A DNA stretch of 64,000 nt, taken from assembly GCA_012861695.1 (NCBI GenBank), contig JAAOOA010000378.1:21001-85000 (forward strand), in the 5' to 3' direction. Below, piece by piece: positions 1 through 12,375 of this stretch. Every line of letters begins with the position of its first letter. The stretch's first letter is position 1. This DNA comes from Trematomus loennbergii (lineage: Eukaryota > Chordata > Actinopteri > Perciformes > Nototheniidae). The translations under genes and the position numbers were made by a program. The notes beneath the pieces were generated by a model. The model worked only from the letters and a program-made list of their open reading frames with translations. It was not told the DNA's origin and searched no databases.

Positions 1-32
1 TGAAATCAAAGAGCCAACTAGTGCAGGCAGCT

Positions 33-130
33 GCCGTCTAACATCCAGGAAATGGAATAAATACTCAAATGGCTTGCCATAGCCGTCTAACATCCAGGAA
101 ATGGAATAAATACTCAAATGGCTTGCCATA
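33..130. repeat. 49-bp direct tandem duplication
   Basis: Two adjacent identical 49-bp units starting GCCGTCTAACATCCAGG, at 33-81 and 82-130. They sit at the edge of the ACTAGT-rich array. Confidence 0.95.
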
Positions 131-345
131 CAATTGTACTAGTGCATCTAGTGGACAATTTGGACCTCACTAGTTAACTAGTGCACATTTTGAGCCTCAC
201 TAGTTAACTAGTGAGGTCAAAAGAGGCGGCAACTAGTGCGACTAGTGAACATTCTGCCTTCACTAGTTAACGTGTAAGCTTTGAAATGTATCCACTAGTT
301 AACTAGTTGCCGTTCATATGGCCAACACGTTAACTAGTCAGCCAT
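131..345. repeat. ACTAGT-rich array, left
   Basis: ACTAGT occurs about a dozen times here, often as CACTAGTTAACTAGTG, a compact palindromic motif. A matching array lies at 8583-8790. Such arrays are common as subterminal repeats of non-autonomous DNA elements, but I found no terminal repeats or target duplication that define an element. Confidence 0.8.
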
Positions 346-913
346 ATGCAAATGAAGCAGGCGGGACCCAGATTCTGATTGGTCAGTTCAGCTCTGTGAG
401 GGAGAGCATTCTCCTGCAATGTTTTTAGCAACGTCTCGAAGACGTGAGGTATCAGTCGGGTATTTAGTGCCTCCTGTTAACATATTGTCCGTGGGAAGTC
501 AGTCAGTGTGTGTTTGGCCTAGAAAAATACATGTTTCTGTTTCTTCTTTGTTCCGCTTTGTGTGCGTGTTTTTGTTGGTGCGAGTGTGCGTATGCTTGTG
601 TGTGAGAACACCGGCACTCGAGACACAAAAGTAGAGGAAGTGATTGTGGGACAATTTATAAACGGTGCTCATGAAATTAATAAAGCAGAAACACTAGACA
701 GATCTTAAAATCAGGGTAACGATAGGTCCGTATGAAGATAAACAACCTCTCCATATTTGCCAAGACTAATATTTACGGAAGTCACGGCGATCTCTCAGCC
801 CAGTCAGCGATTCGGCAGTTAAGGGGAAAGTTAAGGGAAATTTAATTTACAGCGCTGAGCGAACAATCCTCCGTGTTTGAACCTCTTAAATCGCTGCACA
901 GCCGATTTATTTG
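346..913. other. No recognised gene
   Basis: The stretch begins with an octamer-like ATGCAAAT (343-355) and a CCAAT-type ATTGGT, followed by T/G-rich sequence. A 71-codon open frame at 419-634 has no recognisable features and low-complexity V/C/F composition. I see nothing firm. Confidence 0.4.
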
Positions 914-1020
914 GACTGGATTATCCCAGAGAGTCTAAAGATTCTTTATAACACAGTTTGAGATTTGTGAAACCTTAATTCTATTTGTGAACATTTTAAA
1001 AAGGGAGATTTCAGTGCTTT
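914..1020. repeat. Dispersed direct repeat, copy A
   Basis: GGACTGGATTATCCCAGAGA and the following roughly 105 bp recur almost identically at 7223-7333. The two copies flank the hAT-like element and a Harbinger-like element. Confidence 0.9.
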
Positions 1021-1544
1021 TTTCGCATCTAGACCACATAAAACCAGGCAGGGCCGGCCCTAGACATTTTGGTGCCCTAGGCGAGATTATGATTTGGTCG
1101 CCCCCCCCCCCCCCCCCCCCTGCAAGCAATACACAATAGAATATATAAAGAATAAATGAAAATCTCTACAAAAGACCAATACACTACAAAAACTGAAACG
1201 TATTGACATATTGGTTATATACATCAAAAAGGTTTAAAATGATTCATTATTGTATGAACATGTTTTAATTGGCGGGTGGACGTCACATCCTCTAGGGGGT
1301 CCGGGGGTATGCCCCCCCCGGAAAGATTTTTTTAACATTTTAAAGTAAAATGCTTCAATCTGGTGCACTTTGAGCAGAATTACTAGAGACTATCTAGGGG
1401 GTACAACTCTAAACACCCATTTGAAAAAGAGCGGTTTACATTTTAATAATCAAATAAGTATATGAACATAACCAATAAACCCATAGCCAATAACAAATAA
1501 ATGTAACTTTTATTATTTTTGTTGTCATTCATATCTTCTTTACC

Positions 1545-4000
1545 TACAGATGAAGCGTCTTATTTTGGACAGTTTAAAGTGCGAGGGTCGTGATCGGTTC
1601 GTGCACGTTCCGTGATGGCCGGCGGCCCCCAGTCTGACTTGATACCGCCCCCGTGATAAATACATTTAATTATTGTGAAGCCAGCTGCAATGGATCATTG
1701 ATCCACCAGGGGGTGCAGTGGGGTTCCACACTGGAGTCATGTGAAATCAAACTTCTTGTTGTTAAGATCCATATGTCACGGATAGGATCATAGTCTGTGC
1801 TAAATAAGACATGTAATCATTTAAATAATGTTGTTTAGTCGGAAAAAACGAACGAGCCGGCTCTCCCGATTTTTAATCCTAATTTAATCATCATCATGAT
1901 GTTTATGTTTGCCAAATTGACATGAAATCACTGACAAATATGAATATTCTGTATTCAACTTCATTGAAAACGATCAGGATGGGTGTTATTTTTCCCACAA
2001 TGACCAAGTCGCTGCAAATGATCCCATGTATTACATGTACATGACCATATTCTCAACAAAGTTACGTAACGAAACATCTGTATTCCTTGCTTACTTTTTA
2101 TTTAATGCTTTATAACAGCTGGAATAGTTCGTTTAGAACAGGCACCTCACTCGCAATCTGCTCCTCCGCAACGCCTACCACCTACTCCGGCTGAAATTAT
2201 GAATGTACAGTAAGGCATAGTAATCATAGATAACACGGCAGGGTCCGTTACAGTTTGTTTTCATCTGATTTCAAATATTTCAATGTCTGAAGTTAATAAA
2301 TACATTCTCAGTGTTCAAGTCAATAATAGTCATATAAGAAAAGTACTGATCTAATAACAGAGATTTTATAAGGACTTTTCAATGTTCGACATCGCTCATG
2401 TGAAATACAGTATAACTGGATGTTGTGGTGCCGAGAGGCGGGGTATCAAAAGTACAAGCTAAAACTTTATTTAGCATCTGAACACACTTGTAAACAACGT
2501 GATGCCCGGGAAGCGAAGACCCGGCGGAAACAGTGGTCTGGTTCACTAAAATGTCCGTGTACAGTATATTGGTACTAATGTATAGCGGATCTGTTTAAGA
2601 TCCATATGTCAGTAGAGATGGGATGGCAGAAGGTGCTATATATATATATATATATAATTCCAAAGCTGGTAAAGACCTTTCAAATTTAGCAATAATAGTC
2701 ATATAAGAAAAGTACTGATTTGTTCTTGAATCAACTTTTTTATGGAAAATGTTTTTATGTAATTTTATTTCATTTTAAATAAAATGAAAGACATTCACAG
2801 TTAATGTAATTAGATATACATTATTAATGCCATACATTTTGCATAAATATGTATTCAGTATGATAGCAGTCTAACAGTAGTTAAATCCATTTCACTTATT
2901 CTGACAATGTACTTAACCCCAAATAAAAGAACCCAATAAAAATAGTTGTTAAATAATAGTGAAGTCACGTTGTAATAACAATAACTCATCTCTCTCGGTT
3001 TTTTTGTTTTCTTTGTGTGCTTTGCCAAAAGCCACTGTCAAGTGTCCTAGTTGGGTTGCCGTAACGAACAGCAGCCGGCTCTCGATTTTTAATCCTAATT
3101 TAATCGTTATGTTCGCCGAATGACATGAAATCACTGACAAATATGAATATAGTATTCAACTTCATTAAAATGTTATTAACGTGCTAAACTCAGTAATTCA
3201 CTAAAAATTACTGATCCTCCGCGTTCGCGTCGCGGAGGGATCTTGATCCCATGGTGTTATTTTTCCCCATAATGACCAAGTCGCTGCAAATTATCCCGCT
3301 TATTACATGGCCACAAAGTAACGACATGACTCCCAATATTAATTAAAATGCTTTTAGGATTTAGAAAATATTTTTATTGATTTAAAAAATAGTTGTATGT
3401 ATTGATTTAAATTTACATGCATCCGCTAAGAAAAATAGCCGTTGTTACCGTTTTTAAACAGTCAGAATGAAACGGCAGCTCTCAGCTGTGTGTTCACACT
3501 CCTAATGGCCCATCACAGCTCTCTCCCCTCTGATCTTTCTTTTCCAACAGTTAAATTAACTGTAGGTTACTCTGAGTGACAAGCTTACAGTTAGTGAAGT
3601 AACACTTTTTTTTGGTGAGTCACGACCTCGCTGTTTCATTCTAACATAACGCTCCAAATATGACTGTTTCCACTCGGACTTCAATACAGCAACACCATTG
3701 TTTGGTTTCCATGGTAGCGTGCTTTAGTAGCGTGCACTCCTTTCCTGTAAATTACAGGGTCCAGCCAGGCAAAACAGTAATGAAATATGAACGTTAGTTT
3801 TTAACTGAAATGATCAAATAAAGTCAAAATGTCACAGTGTTTACAAACATTGACCATACCGTTCACCAGCCCCCACCCCCACTATGTTGAGTATAGCCTA
3901 CTCTTTGTTTAAAACGAATTGGCCATCGGAATGTGTGTGTCCCAACCCCCCCTGTGATATCTCTTCACAGGGGGGAGAGAGTTAGACGCTCGTGAATTGT
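1545..4000 (+). repeat. Interior segments homologous to the 13.4-kb and 41.5-kb repeats
   Basis: Several blocks here match the reverse complement of 13446-15046. Examples are GATCCACCAGGGGGTGCAGT near 1707, TCCCCATAATGACCAAGTCG near 3264 and CGCTAAGAAAAATAGCCG near 3425. The blocks are partly duplicated and rearranged here. Confidence 0.8.
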
Positions 4001-4309
4001 CAACGGGGGGGGCCTCTGCACGGAGGAGCCAGCGGAGAAGTGAATCACAGTGATCTGCTATTTTAAAGTAAATTCAACACATATCGACCCTAAATATAGC
4101 ATATATTAAGAACGAGAAAGTGTTAACATCGTTTTTTGTAAACATATGACCAATGTGCGAGGGTGATGACATCAGAGCATCGTCCTATGGGCTTAGCCCC
4201 GGACAGGTACAACAGGTATTCACTCAGAGGGGGGTAGTTACCCATTTACATGTCAAAAGGCAACATACAGTAGGGGTGGGGGATGGTGAACGTTTACATT
4301 TCTCTACAG

Positions 4310-6027
4310 CAGTGGTTCCCAAACTTTTTGTGCCCAAGGCACACCAAAGGACAAGTAAAAATCTCAAGGCACACCTATTGTGCGAAATAGCCCTTATAAC
4401 ACGTGTTATCAACTCATATCATGTAAAATATCTGTAAATGTGCATAATTATTTACTAATGCCAAATAAAATGTGACAAAGACAACTATATTACTCATGAA
4501 ATATTTATTAACGAAATATTTCAGAAATGAATTGAAACTTTATCAAATTAGGCTTCATCAAAGCACAGGATGAAACGTATACCAATATAATCTCAGGGCT
4601 CGACATTATAAATGGCCCGCTGGCCCGGAAGCATTATTTAGACACCGCGGCCAGCATAACGTACTTTCAACTCGCCCCACAGCTGTTTGCTGTCTCCCGT
4701 GGGAGCGGGAGCGCACTCCTTCACTACAGACTGTCTCTATCTCTCTCTCAATTTTTAACAACATAGGGTGCTACATAACACACTTTCAGGAAAAGTCACG
4801 GACTGGAAGACTTTAATATTTTATTGAAAAAATTACACAGTTCTAGTGTTGTCCTTCAGCCTTCGATGTGTCACGGTCTTATAATTCCCACCTGCAACTG
4901 CGTTAACAGCGAAATATGGGGTTCTGTGAGGATTTTTTTTTAAATAATTATTTTTAGGTATAGAGTTTGCCTCTGTATTATGAAATGAGTGCATACAAAG
5001 TACTGATATAGTAAATAAAAAAATTATTATTTTTGTGTAGTTGTATATTGCAATAATAAGCATTGCCCTTCTCCTATTCAAACCAAAAGAGAAAATGCAG
5101 ATATTACACTCTGAAAAGAAAGGGTAGACATATCTGTACTCTTAGTGCCAAGTAGCTAAGCTATTCATTTGCAGAAATGTAAGTGATCTATCTAAGTTCT
5201 ATTCATATTCTTGACGGGAAGAGTTAGTATACAATAGAGTTAGAGTTAGTATACTTTAAAAGCCTTCTCCAAATCAAACCAAGATATCTTGGGTATTCAC
5301 TCAGAGGGGGGTCGGTGAACCGGGCAGAGTTTTTAAACATTTAAACATTTATAACTAGTTTAGGTTGTTTGAGAGGTACAGCTACCATTCTTTAATTAGA
5401 TGTTTGATAAGTGCAGATCACATAGTAAAACACGTACACAGATACATTATTTTGTATTTTTATTAAATTCGACAATGTCAATTTCACTTTCCACTATGTC
5501 CACCGTTGTTTTTCACAACCAATGGCAGAACTTTATTGAGGCCTGTAATTAGTCAACTACAGGTCTCTTGGGTCAGTCTTTTTCTTCCAAAAAGCTTGTG
5601 ACAAGATGTTATTGCTCTTGGGGCATTAAAAACAAGATTTTAACTTTAGTTTTTTATATAATATCTGCATTTTCTATTGTGAAAAACTAAGTCTTAGTTA
5701 TTTAATATATAGCGCCATCTCCTGGTTAAACCCTGAAATTGGAGAATAGTGGGAGGGCCTAACATTCCTGAATACTGGTCTTTGGCAGGTCTTAGGCAGG
5801 CAACTGGCTGGCAGTCGGCAGGAAGCTGTATGCTGGGGTCCAAAATAAGAGGCTCCATCTGTAGTTAACATTTATTTATTCATGCATATTTTTTAATATC
5901 TACAGTTTTAAACGATATTTTTGTTTTACTGTCTATAGTATATGGAATGATTTCAAACCTGTTTTTATTTATCCTAATAATTATAAAGGTGTGCTTAAAT
6001 TGTGACCAAACCGTTTGAGACTCACTG
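4310..6027. mobile_element. Possible second hAT-like element nested in the first
   Basis: The left end CAGTGGTTCCCAAACTTTTT and an inverted right end (CAGTGAGTCTCAAACGG on the minus strand, ending at 6027) resemble hAT termini of one family; both are followed by GTG-CACACC-like sequence. Flanking 8-mers do not match, so the pairing is uncertain. Confidence 0.35.
4590..4830 (-). repeat. Fragment related to the TTAA element at 41.6 kb
   Basis: The block from GGGCTCGACATTATAAATGG to GTCACGGACTGGAAGAC is the reverse complement, with changes, of pieces of 41700-42215. No element ends are seen here. Confidence 0.75.
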
Positions 6028-6450
6028 AGATAAATTAGACTAAAGTGAACTATCTAAACCCTCAGAGTCCTTTACCTCACTGAGCTGTAGTTATCAGCCT
6101 CAATCCAACAACAATCCGCGGTACCGATGCATGCGCGCCCTCTCTCTCTCTCTCTTGCTCGCTCTGAGGCTCGCTCGCACTTTGGCTGTGAGCTGCGGGC
6201 GCCTGATAAGTCAACATCCCCCACTTTCATCACTTACAGCGCACATCGTACAGGGCAAATGTTGCCGCCCGGGGTGCAAAGGGTGTTTACTTTATTCAAT
6301 TATTAATGTAAATGTATTACATCAAGGGCAGAACATTTTTTATTATAATTTGTTTTCTCCCAGGGCAGCGCCCCTCCAGATCTGGCGCCCTAGGCGACCG
6401 GCTAGTTCACCGGTGCCTAGGGCCGGCCCTGAGACCAGGTCCTGATCTAA

Positions 6451-7190
6451 TGGCGCATTTCCACCACACGGTCGGCCTCGGCCACGCTCGGTACTGCTTG
6501 GCCGCGTTGGGCCTTAACAGGGCCGGCTCACTTCATGCTGCGCTTCCATTACAGTTTAGGAACTGGGGTAGTTACTATAGTAACGCAGTGTAGGCGGAGC
6601 CGTGACGTCATCTTCAATGAGAACCCCAGACAAACAACACAGCCGTTAGCTGTTAGCACTCAACAAAGGTTAACAAGTACACACCACAGACTGCCTGTGT
6701 CATGGTGAATACAGTCGCTGCTTTATTTATGTCTGTATAGGCCGTTGTTGTAAGTGTGGACGGTCGGAGCATATACTGCGTTAGCTTAGCCAATCTCCAT
6801 CTAGAAAACACGCATTTTAAAAGTTTTTTCGCCTGCCGTCTGTCTGCAAACTTGCCAAAGCATTAATTCATGGTTTTTACTAACCGGTATCAGTATGTTG
6901 TTACTTCGGCATCATTTTGAAACGTGTATTACAATTAAATCACGGTCAAATATGTCCATCTTGTTGTAGTTGTAGCCCCCTTGCCAGCGATCCTCTCTCT
7001 AGTTTAGCATACTCAGCCCGACTCAGCCCTGTTTGTTGGCCCCGATAGAACCACAATTTTGTCGGGCCAGAAAAGAGGTGAAAAAGTGACCCCAGGCTGT
7101 AACTAGGCCTAGTGGAAGCGCAACCAAAAACGGGCACCGCACGACACGGCACGCTTAAACCGCGCTCCGCGCCATAGTGGAAATGCGCCA
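6451..7190. mobile_element. Harbinger-like MITE, 740 bp
   Basis: Terminal inverted repeats TGGCGCATTTCCAC (left) and GTGGAAATGCGCCA (right) are flanked by TAA at 6448-6450 and 7191-7193, the 3-bp TWA target duplication typical of PIF/Harbinger. GC-rich subterminal parts are imperfectly inverted. There is no coding capacity. Confidence 0.8.
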
Positions 7191-7222
7191 TAAAACCACT
7201 ATACCTAGACTCATCAAATCTG

Positions 7223-7333
7223 GACTGGATTATCCCAGAGAGTCTAAAGATTCTTTATAACACAGTTTGAGATTTGTGAAACCTTAATTCTATTTGTGAA
7301 AATTAAAAAAAGGGAGATTTCAGTGCTTTTTTC
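7223..7333. repeat. Dispersed direct repeat, copy B
   Basis: Partner of 914-1020; nearly identical for about 110 bp, diverging after CAGTGCTTTTTTCTC. Confidence 0.9.
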
Positions 7334-7339
7334 TCATTG

Positions 7340-7614
7340 TCTTGTCTTCCCCTGTGCTCCATGTCTGTTCGTCTGCGTTTCTCGTCTATGATACCTGTTA
7401 GTCTCTTTGCTCTTGTCCATGCTACCTGTCACGCTCCATGTTTGTTCCTGAGGTTTTTTGTCCTGATCCTTCCTCGTACTCCCCCGGTTTTGGTATGTTG
7501 AGTTGTTCCTTTTTTTCTTTTGTCATTCAGCTTTGGAAATAAAGCTCGCTTTTTGTTACCTGACCTTTTAGTCCTTTTACTGCATTTGGGTCCTATTGTT
7601 CCCGAACCCTGACA
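7340..7614 (+). mobile_element. LTR-like fragment (probable Gypsy-type R/U5)
   Basis: The piece starts with TGTC and ends CCCTGACA. It has AATAAA at 7538-7543 followed by a T-rich tract and CTGCATTTGGGTCC, a layout common at the 3' end of fish Gypsy LTRs. No internal domain or second LTR was found, so this is a family guess. Confidence 0.4.
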
Positions 7615-7940
7615 CTGAGTCTGCTTCAAATTAACTTATTATCCTCACAGGATCATTTTATTAAAGTTAAAGCAAAACTTACTAAAGCATTCTAACTGTT
7701 TATGCTTTAACAGCAATTCATAAATGATCCAGCTTTGCTTTTGGCTAACTGTTTTTGTTGTTCTGCTTCATGATTGTAATGCATGACTGTGCCAACATGT
7801 GTCTCCTCCTCCCTGCTCTTGTTTGTAGGCTGCACCTGCTTTTCAGGAGACCGGGCCTCACAATTATGTTCTTTCTGCCAGTGCATCAGCGGTAAGGGTC
7901 CATCACAAACTGCAGGGTCTGTCACCCAGCAGGAGCTAGG

Positions 7941-8326
7941 CTAACATGCTAACAGGCACAGAGCCCGAACACTCGTGAAGCCGGGGAGAGCCGTGTTATT
8001 ATCCGGGATGAGCGAGTGCAACCAAGTCTCGGTAAAACACATGATGCTACACTCACGGTATTCCCGCTGCGTCTTCGTCAGCACGCGGAGCTCGTCCATC
8101 TTATTCCCCAAAGACCTCACGTTCCCCATTATGATGGCCGGTACACAGGGTTTGTACCTCATCTTCTTCTTCATCCTCAGCTTGGCCCCAGCTCTGCAGC
8201 CCCGCATGAGCCTCCGAAGCTCCTCCGGGATGTCATGCCTGGCTCCGGGCAGCAGCACGGGTCGGCACAGCGCAATCAGCTGCTCACGCGAGTAAACAAT
8301 GCCATCACTCCTCAGAGCATGGCTCT
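7941..8326 (-). pseudogene. LINE endonuclease fragment (L2/CR1/Rex-type)
   Basis: The minus-strand frame reads VPAIIMGNVRSLGNKMDELR, then CFTETWLHSLIPDNNTALPG. The N-V-R-S-L-x-N-K-x-D-E-L and TETWL motifs belong to the apurinic-type endonuclease domain of fish non-LTR retrotransposons. Only the N-terminal part of the domain remains, ending near the frame's stop. The region 8334-8580 behind it may be the leader of the same LINE. Confidence 0.85.
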
Positions 8327-8582
8327 CCGACACAAAAAGTGAAAAAGTAGCAGAAGAATGACCAGAAAACGTTCGAAGTAAAACGTGGCCATAGTTCGCT
8401 GCAAGACAAAATAAATATCCAAAGAAAAAAGTACAACTAAGAGAATAAAATTAAACAAAAAGACAAAGATCAATAAAACACCGGGAGCTACATGCAACAG
8501 GCAGCCACCAGCACGGCGCCTTACGCAATAGACTTTGACCGTACATGTTACACATTTTTCTTACATGTAAGGCCTTTCCTTC

Positions 8583-8790
8583 AACTAGTTTGGCTTTTTT
8601 TGCACTAGTGAGCAACTGTATGCAACTAGTTAGATATTGATTCAACATGTATGGCTTTTTCCTAAACTAGTGGATATTTTGAGCCCACTAGTTGTGGTTT
8701 TCTTCTCTCTCTAGTTCAACACAATGACTTACTAGTTGACATGTACGTACAACTAGTTTACTAGTGATGTGTCAAAAAATGCACTAGTTA
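8583..8790. repeat. ACTAGT-rich array, right
   Basis: About nine ACTAGT sites in 200 bp, many in the contexts CAACTAGTT and GCACTAGTGA. It mirrors the left array at 131-345, about 8.3 kb away. Confidence 0.8.
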
Positions 8791-9204
8791 ACATGTATGA
8801 CTTTGAAACAAAGGTTTTCTCACCATTGTATTACTATTTGTCTCGGTACATTTCCACCACACAGTGTTTGCCATCAAAGCTCCAGCTCTCCCTGTGTCTC
8901 TCTGAGTTTCGTCTCCACTGCTTCAATAGTTTCCATCACCATTGGTATTTTTCTTTACAACTTTCATTTAAACAACATAAAGGTGAAAATAAATTAATAT
9001 CAGTTAAATAAATAATACACATCAATGAAAAGATAAGTGAGAATATGCAACCCATGTCTTTATTATTGTGGATTGGTTTTTACATAAATTATAACTTTAT
9101 CACAAACAATGTTTTACACCTCGATTGTTACATTTGATCTACAGATGTAGCAGCTTATTTCAGACTCCAGCTTCCTGCCTGCTACCTGCCTGCTACCTGC
9201 CTAA
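8791..9204. other. No recognised gene
   Basis: AT-rich; contains GCTACCTGCC repeated near 9170-9200 beside the Harbinger-like element. Open frames are short and unremarkable. Confidence 0.4.
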
Positions 9205-9883
9205 CCCCTAGATTCCACCGGGTCCGTCTGCGGCGCGTTACGGGCGCGTTACGGGCGCGTTACGGGCGCGTTACGGGCGCGTTACGGCGCGTTACGGCTG
9301 CGCCGCGGTGCTCACGGCGATCGCGGCCACTCTAGTCAATGGGTGCTATTCCACCACACGCGGCGCGTTACGGCTCAGAAGCGTCCCAGAAGCGGCTCGG
9401 CGCAGGGCTCCTCTAAAATTAGGATCGAATCCTATTTTTGTCGCGGCGCAGCCGTAACGTTAGGTCGGGCAGGCAGGAAGTGGAACGTTCAGAGCTATAT
9501 ATACACACACACAAACTAATTTTGCAGACCCTATCCCTCCGTAGTCTTTCAAGTAGGAGGAGAAAGGCCAGCGTTCTCCTCCGGTTTACAGGCACTGTGT
9601 AAATTAGAATATTATGATGATGAATGCATTTTTTTACCACTAAAATACAGCAAACATCTTTGATTCATGTCGTTTATAACTGGAATATTACAGTTATTAT
9701 TAACTTTGTCTTTACAAAGTAGCCTGTCCAGGAAATATGCCCAAATCAACAAAAACTGCGAGCCGGCAGGCAAGACGCTCCGCTTCTGAAATGCTTCTGA
9801 AACGCGCCTGGTAGGGTATGACGCCGGAGGAGGCCGGACCAAAACTGCAACGCGGCGCAGACGGACCCGGTGGAATCTAGGGG
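9205..9883. mobile_element. Harbinger-like MITE, 679 bp
   Basis: Inverted ends CCCCTAGATTCCACCGGGTC (left) and their complement at 9864-9883 are flanked by TAA at 9202-9204 and 9884-9886. Five tandem GGGCGCGTTAC units follow the left end. The ends and the TWA target duplication fit PIF/Harbinger. Confidence 0.85.
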
Positions 9884-10060
9884 TAAGACCTGCCTAAGAC
9901 CAGCATCTGGGAATGTTAAGCCCTCCCACTATTTTCCAGAGGGCGTTGCCAGATTTTCAATTTCAGGATTTAACCAGGAGATGGCGCTTCATTCACAAAT
10001 ACAGAAAGACAACTTTTCATGGACTTTTAGTTTTGTTTAGAAGAGCATTTGAACACATCA
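9884..10060 (-). repeat. Inverted copy of 5690-5860
   Basis: The blocks GGGAATGTTAAGCCCTCCCA and AACCAGGAGATGGCGCT match the reverse complement of 5705-5830. They are part of the same dispersed fish repeat. Confidence 0.75.
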
Positions 10061-10169
10061 ATATTTTAGATCAAATAAAGTATATCTAATCTTGTAATTC
10101 AATAATATATAGTCTTTATATATTAAATAATCATAATAATAATGTAAATGTTTACATTACACTTCTTTA

Positions 10170-10535
10170 TTTGTCATGCGGTCTACCTACGCTGTAAAAT
10201 GTATTATCTCTTCGATTTACACACGGCATCTGTTGCACTTCTGTCCATCCTGGGAGAGGGATCTCTCCTCTGTTGCTCTCCCCGAGGATTCTCCCATTTT
10301 TCCCTTTGAAATGTGTTTTTTTATCTGGAAGTTTTTCCTTGTACGATGTGAGGGTCTAAGGACAGAGGGTGTCGTTTTCTCATACTGATATTCTGAACAA
10401 ACTGTGCTGTTGTATTTGCTGTAAAGTGTCTTTACTGTAGGGTATTTTATTATATGTACAGCACTTTGGCTCGACCAAAAATCGTTTAAAAATGTGCTAT
10501 ATAAATAAAACTTGATTTGATTTGATTTGATGCTC
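10170..10535 (+). mobile_element. LINE 3' tail (L2-type) with GATTT repeat end
   Basis: The block around TGTGAGGGTCTAAGGACAGA, followed by GTGCTATATAAATAAAACTT and a (GATTT)n tail, is the layout of fish L2-type LINE 3' ends. No reverse transcriptase remains. Confidence 0.7.
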
Positions 10536-11207
10536 ATACTTTTACCTTTACAATCGTTTGCTTTAATATGCAGTATATTTTTTGTATATTTTTGTGTTTG
10601 CTTCCTCCTGCTCCCTTTCGGACACATACTGTATGATTTATTATTATTATTAATATGAAGATATTATTAAGATAAGATAAGATAAGATGTCCCACGGTAA
10701 TTCAGAAGGCTCATAGGTCACATTCCGACCATTATTTAAAACAATGGGTGCTTTCATAATAATGATGAGAAACTATGAAATAAGAAATGAATCAAATTAA
10801 AATGTAATTATCATATCATATATTATATAGTGTATTGTATTATTAAGTAATATCATGCATTAACCCCATTATAGCAGATGCCACATTGAATGGATGAACA
10901 CATTTATGCATCAATAATTACAGAGTATTTCTAAATACAAGTTGTAATCTAATCCTCTTATTTTACACAATTGACAGACAGTGTTATTTGTACGTCAATA
11001 GTCATATATTGTCATAACCTTTTTGTGTGAAATAATTAATATTATTATTATATCCGCCCACTGTTTGTTGAGCTGCATGAGAAACTGACGGGCTGTCAGG
11101 AGAGAGAGAGAGGGAGAGAGGAAAAGAGAGGATCCGTTTCTCCCGTGTTATTATCCAAAGTTAATGTAAACTTTTGAATAATGTACTTATTATTATAGTG
11201 ATGAACA
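10536..11207. other. AT-rich non-coding sequence
   Basis: Contains a (GATAA)n microsatellite at 10667-10688 and, near 11075-11150, a block (GAGCTGCATGAGAAACTGAC plus purine tract) also present at 18597-18680 and inverted near 53960-54020. No gene seen. Confidence 0.5.
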
Positions 11208-12375
11208 TTAACCTGTTAAGCACCAAGCCTGTTTTTCATGTTTCAGGCTCGAAAATGACATGCCCAAAACAAATGACTACAACTTAACTTCTAAAAGGGT
11301 TATATGAATAATTTCTTTTATCAAAGCAAAGTTACATCTGTGAGTTGGATGTAGAAGTGTCAGAATCAATATAAATGTTTTTTATTTTAAAGAAAATTCA
11401 GATTTTACATAGTAAAAATTGTAAATTATAGTGTCCGTCCAAAGATTATTTTTTACAGATAGTGAAAACTACCCTTGGATGATGGGTTAGTAGACTAAAA
11501 GCTTTAGGAATCCAAAGTACAACATATAATAAGTACCCTGTATCAAGATTGATGCAAAACAAGTGACATTTGACCTTTTTAGAGAGGTTTAGCCAAAACC
11601 ACCCCACCTCTGAGGTGATTTGGGTGAAAATGTTTTTTTTTCCATATCTCTGGCCCCCCTTGCTCGATTTTGATGGTTGACACCTCTTTCTGACCGTTAG
11701 AGCCAATAGAATCGAAGGGGGAGGCCCACATACACACTCATTGTAAAGAGAAAAGGTGGGGGCTGCGCGCATGTAAATCTAAAGCAGAGTGGAGCTACAT
11801 TCTAGCTCTGGCATTTGGAAACAAAAAGCAGTTTTAATGCTTATGGATTATCAGAAATAATTTCAAAGAGGGCACAGATACATTGGATGAACCTATGGAT
11901 TAACTGCAGCATCGTTTTTTTTATTGTTTTAATGCCATTGAAGACCAGTTTTGACCAAGGTAAGCCATGTTAGCGTTTCTAGCTACCTAGCTCCACATGT
12001 TATGATGTACGCTTTCGTTTATAGCGTCGCAAATGTTTATCACTGAGTGTTGAGGTTTTTTACACAGATTCTGTGTCTCCAGGACACCAAAACGAGTGGT
12101 TGGCTGTGCATCTAGGATAAGTAATAAGGAGTTATTGTGAGTTTAAGTTCCGTTTTAGGTTACATTTTTTCGCTCATGGCTAATTCAGAGGCTGAGTGTT
12201 AGCAGTGTAGTTTTTTTTTGGATTTAAAAAAAAAAAAGATCAGTTAGCTGAGTTTCTTCCCGTTACATGGATATAAAACATTCATATCATTAAATATTAA
12301 GATCCCTTAGACGTTGTTTCCTGCAAATGACGCGTTTATCCGCCCAGTACCGGGGGATGGTGCGTAACAGGTTAA
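11208..12375. mobile_element. TTAA-target DNA element, family 1
   Basis: The ends read TTAACCTGTTAAGCACC and GGTGCGTAACAGGTTAA, so the element is bounded by TTAA, as in piggyBac-type elements. An inverted relative with the same ends lies at 52692-53871; both share an interior block CTCTGGCCCCCCTTGCTCGA. No transposase is visible. Confidence 0.75.

Larger units (their letters stand above)
1049..6431. mobile_element. hAT-like DNA element, about 5.4 kb, non-autonomous
   Basis: Ends are CAGGGCCGGCCCTAG at 1049-1063 and its reverse complement at 6417-6431, with subterminal GCCCTAGGCGA on both sides. Flanks AAACCAGG (1041-1048) and AGACCAGG (6432-6439) are an 8-bp target duplication with one mismatch, as expected for hAT. 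No transposase frame is visible. The interior carries segments also found near 13.4-15.0, 41.5-44.5 and 46.3 kb, plus a run of about 20 C at 1101-1120, so it is composite. Confidence 0.75.

Noticed and set aside
4310..6027. Firm call of a second hAT element
   Set aside because: The ends look alike, but flanking 8-mers (CTCTACAG and AGATAAAT) do not match; kept only as a low-confidence feature.
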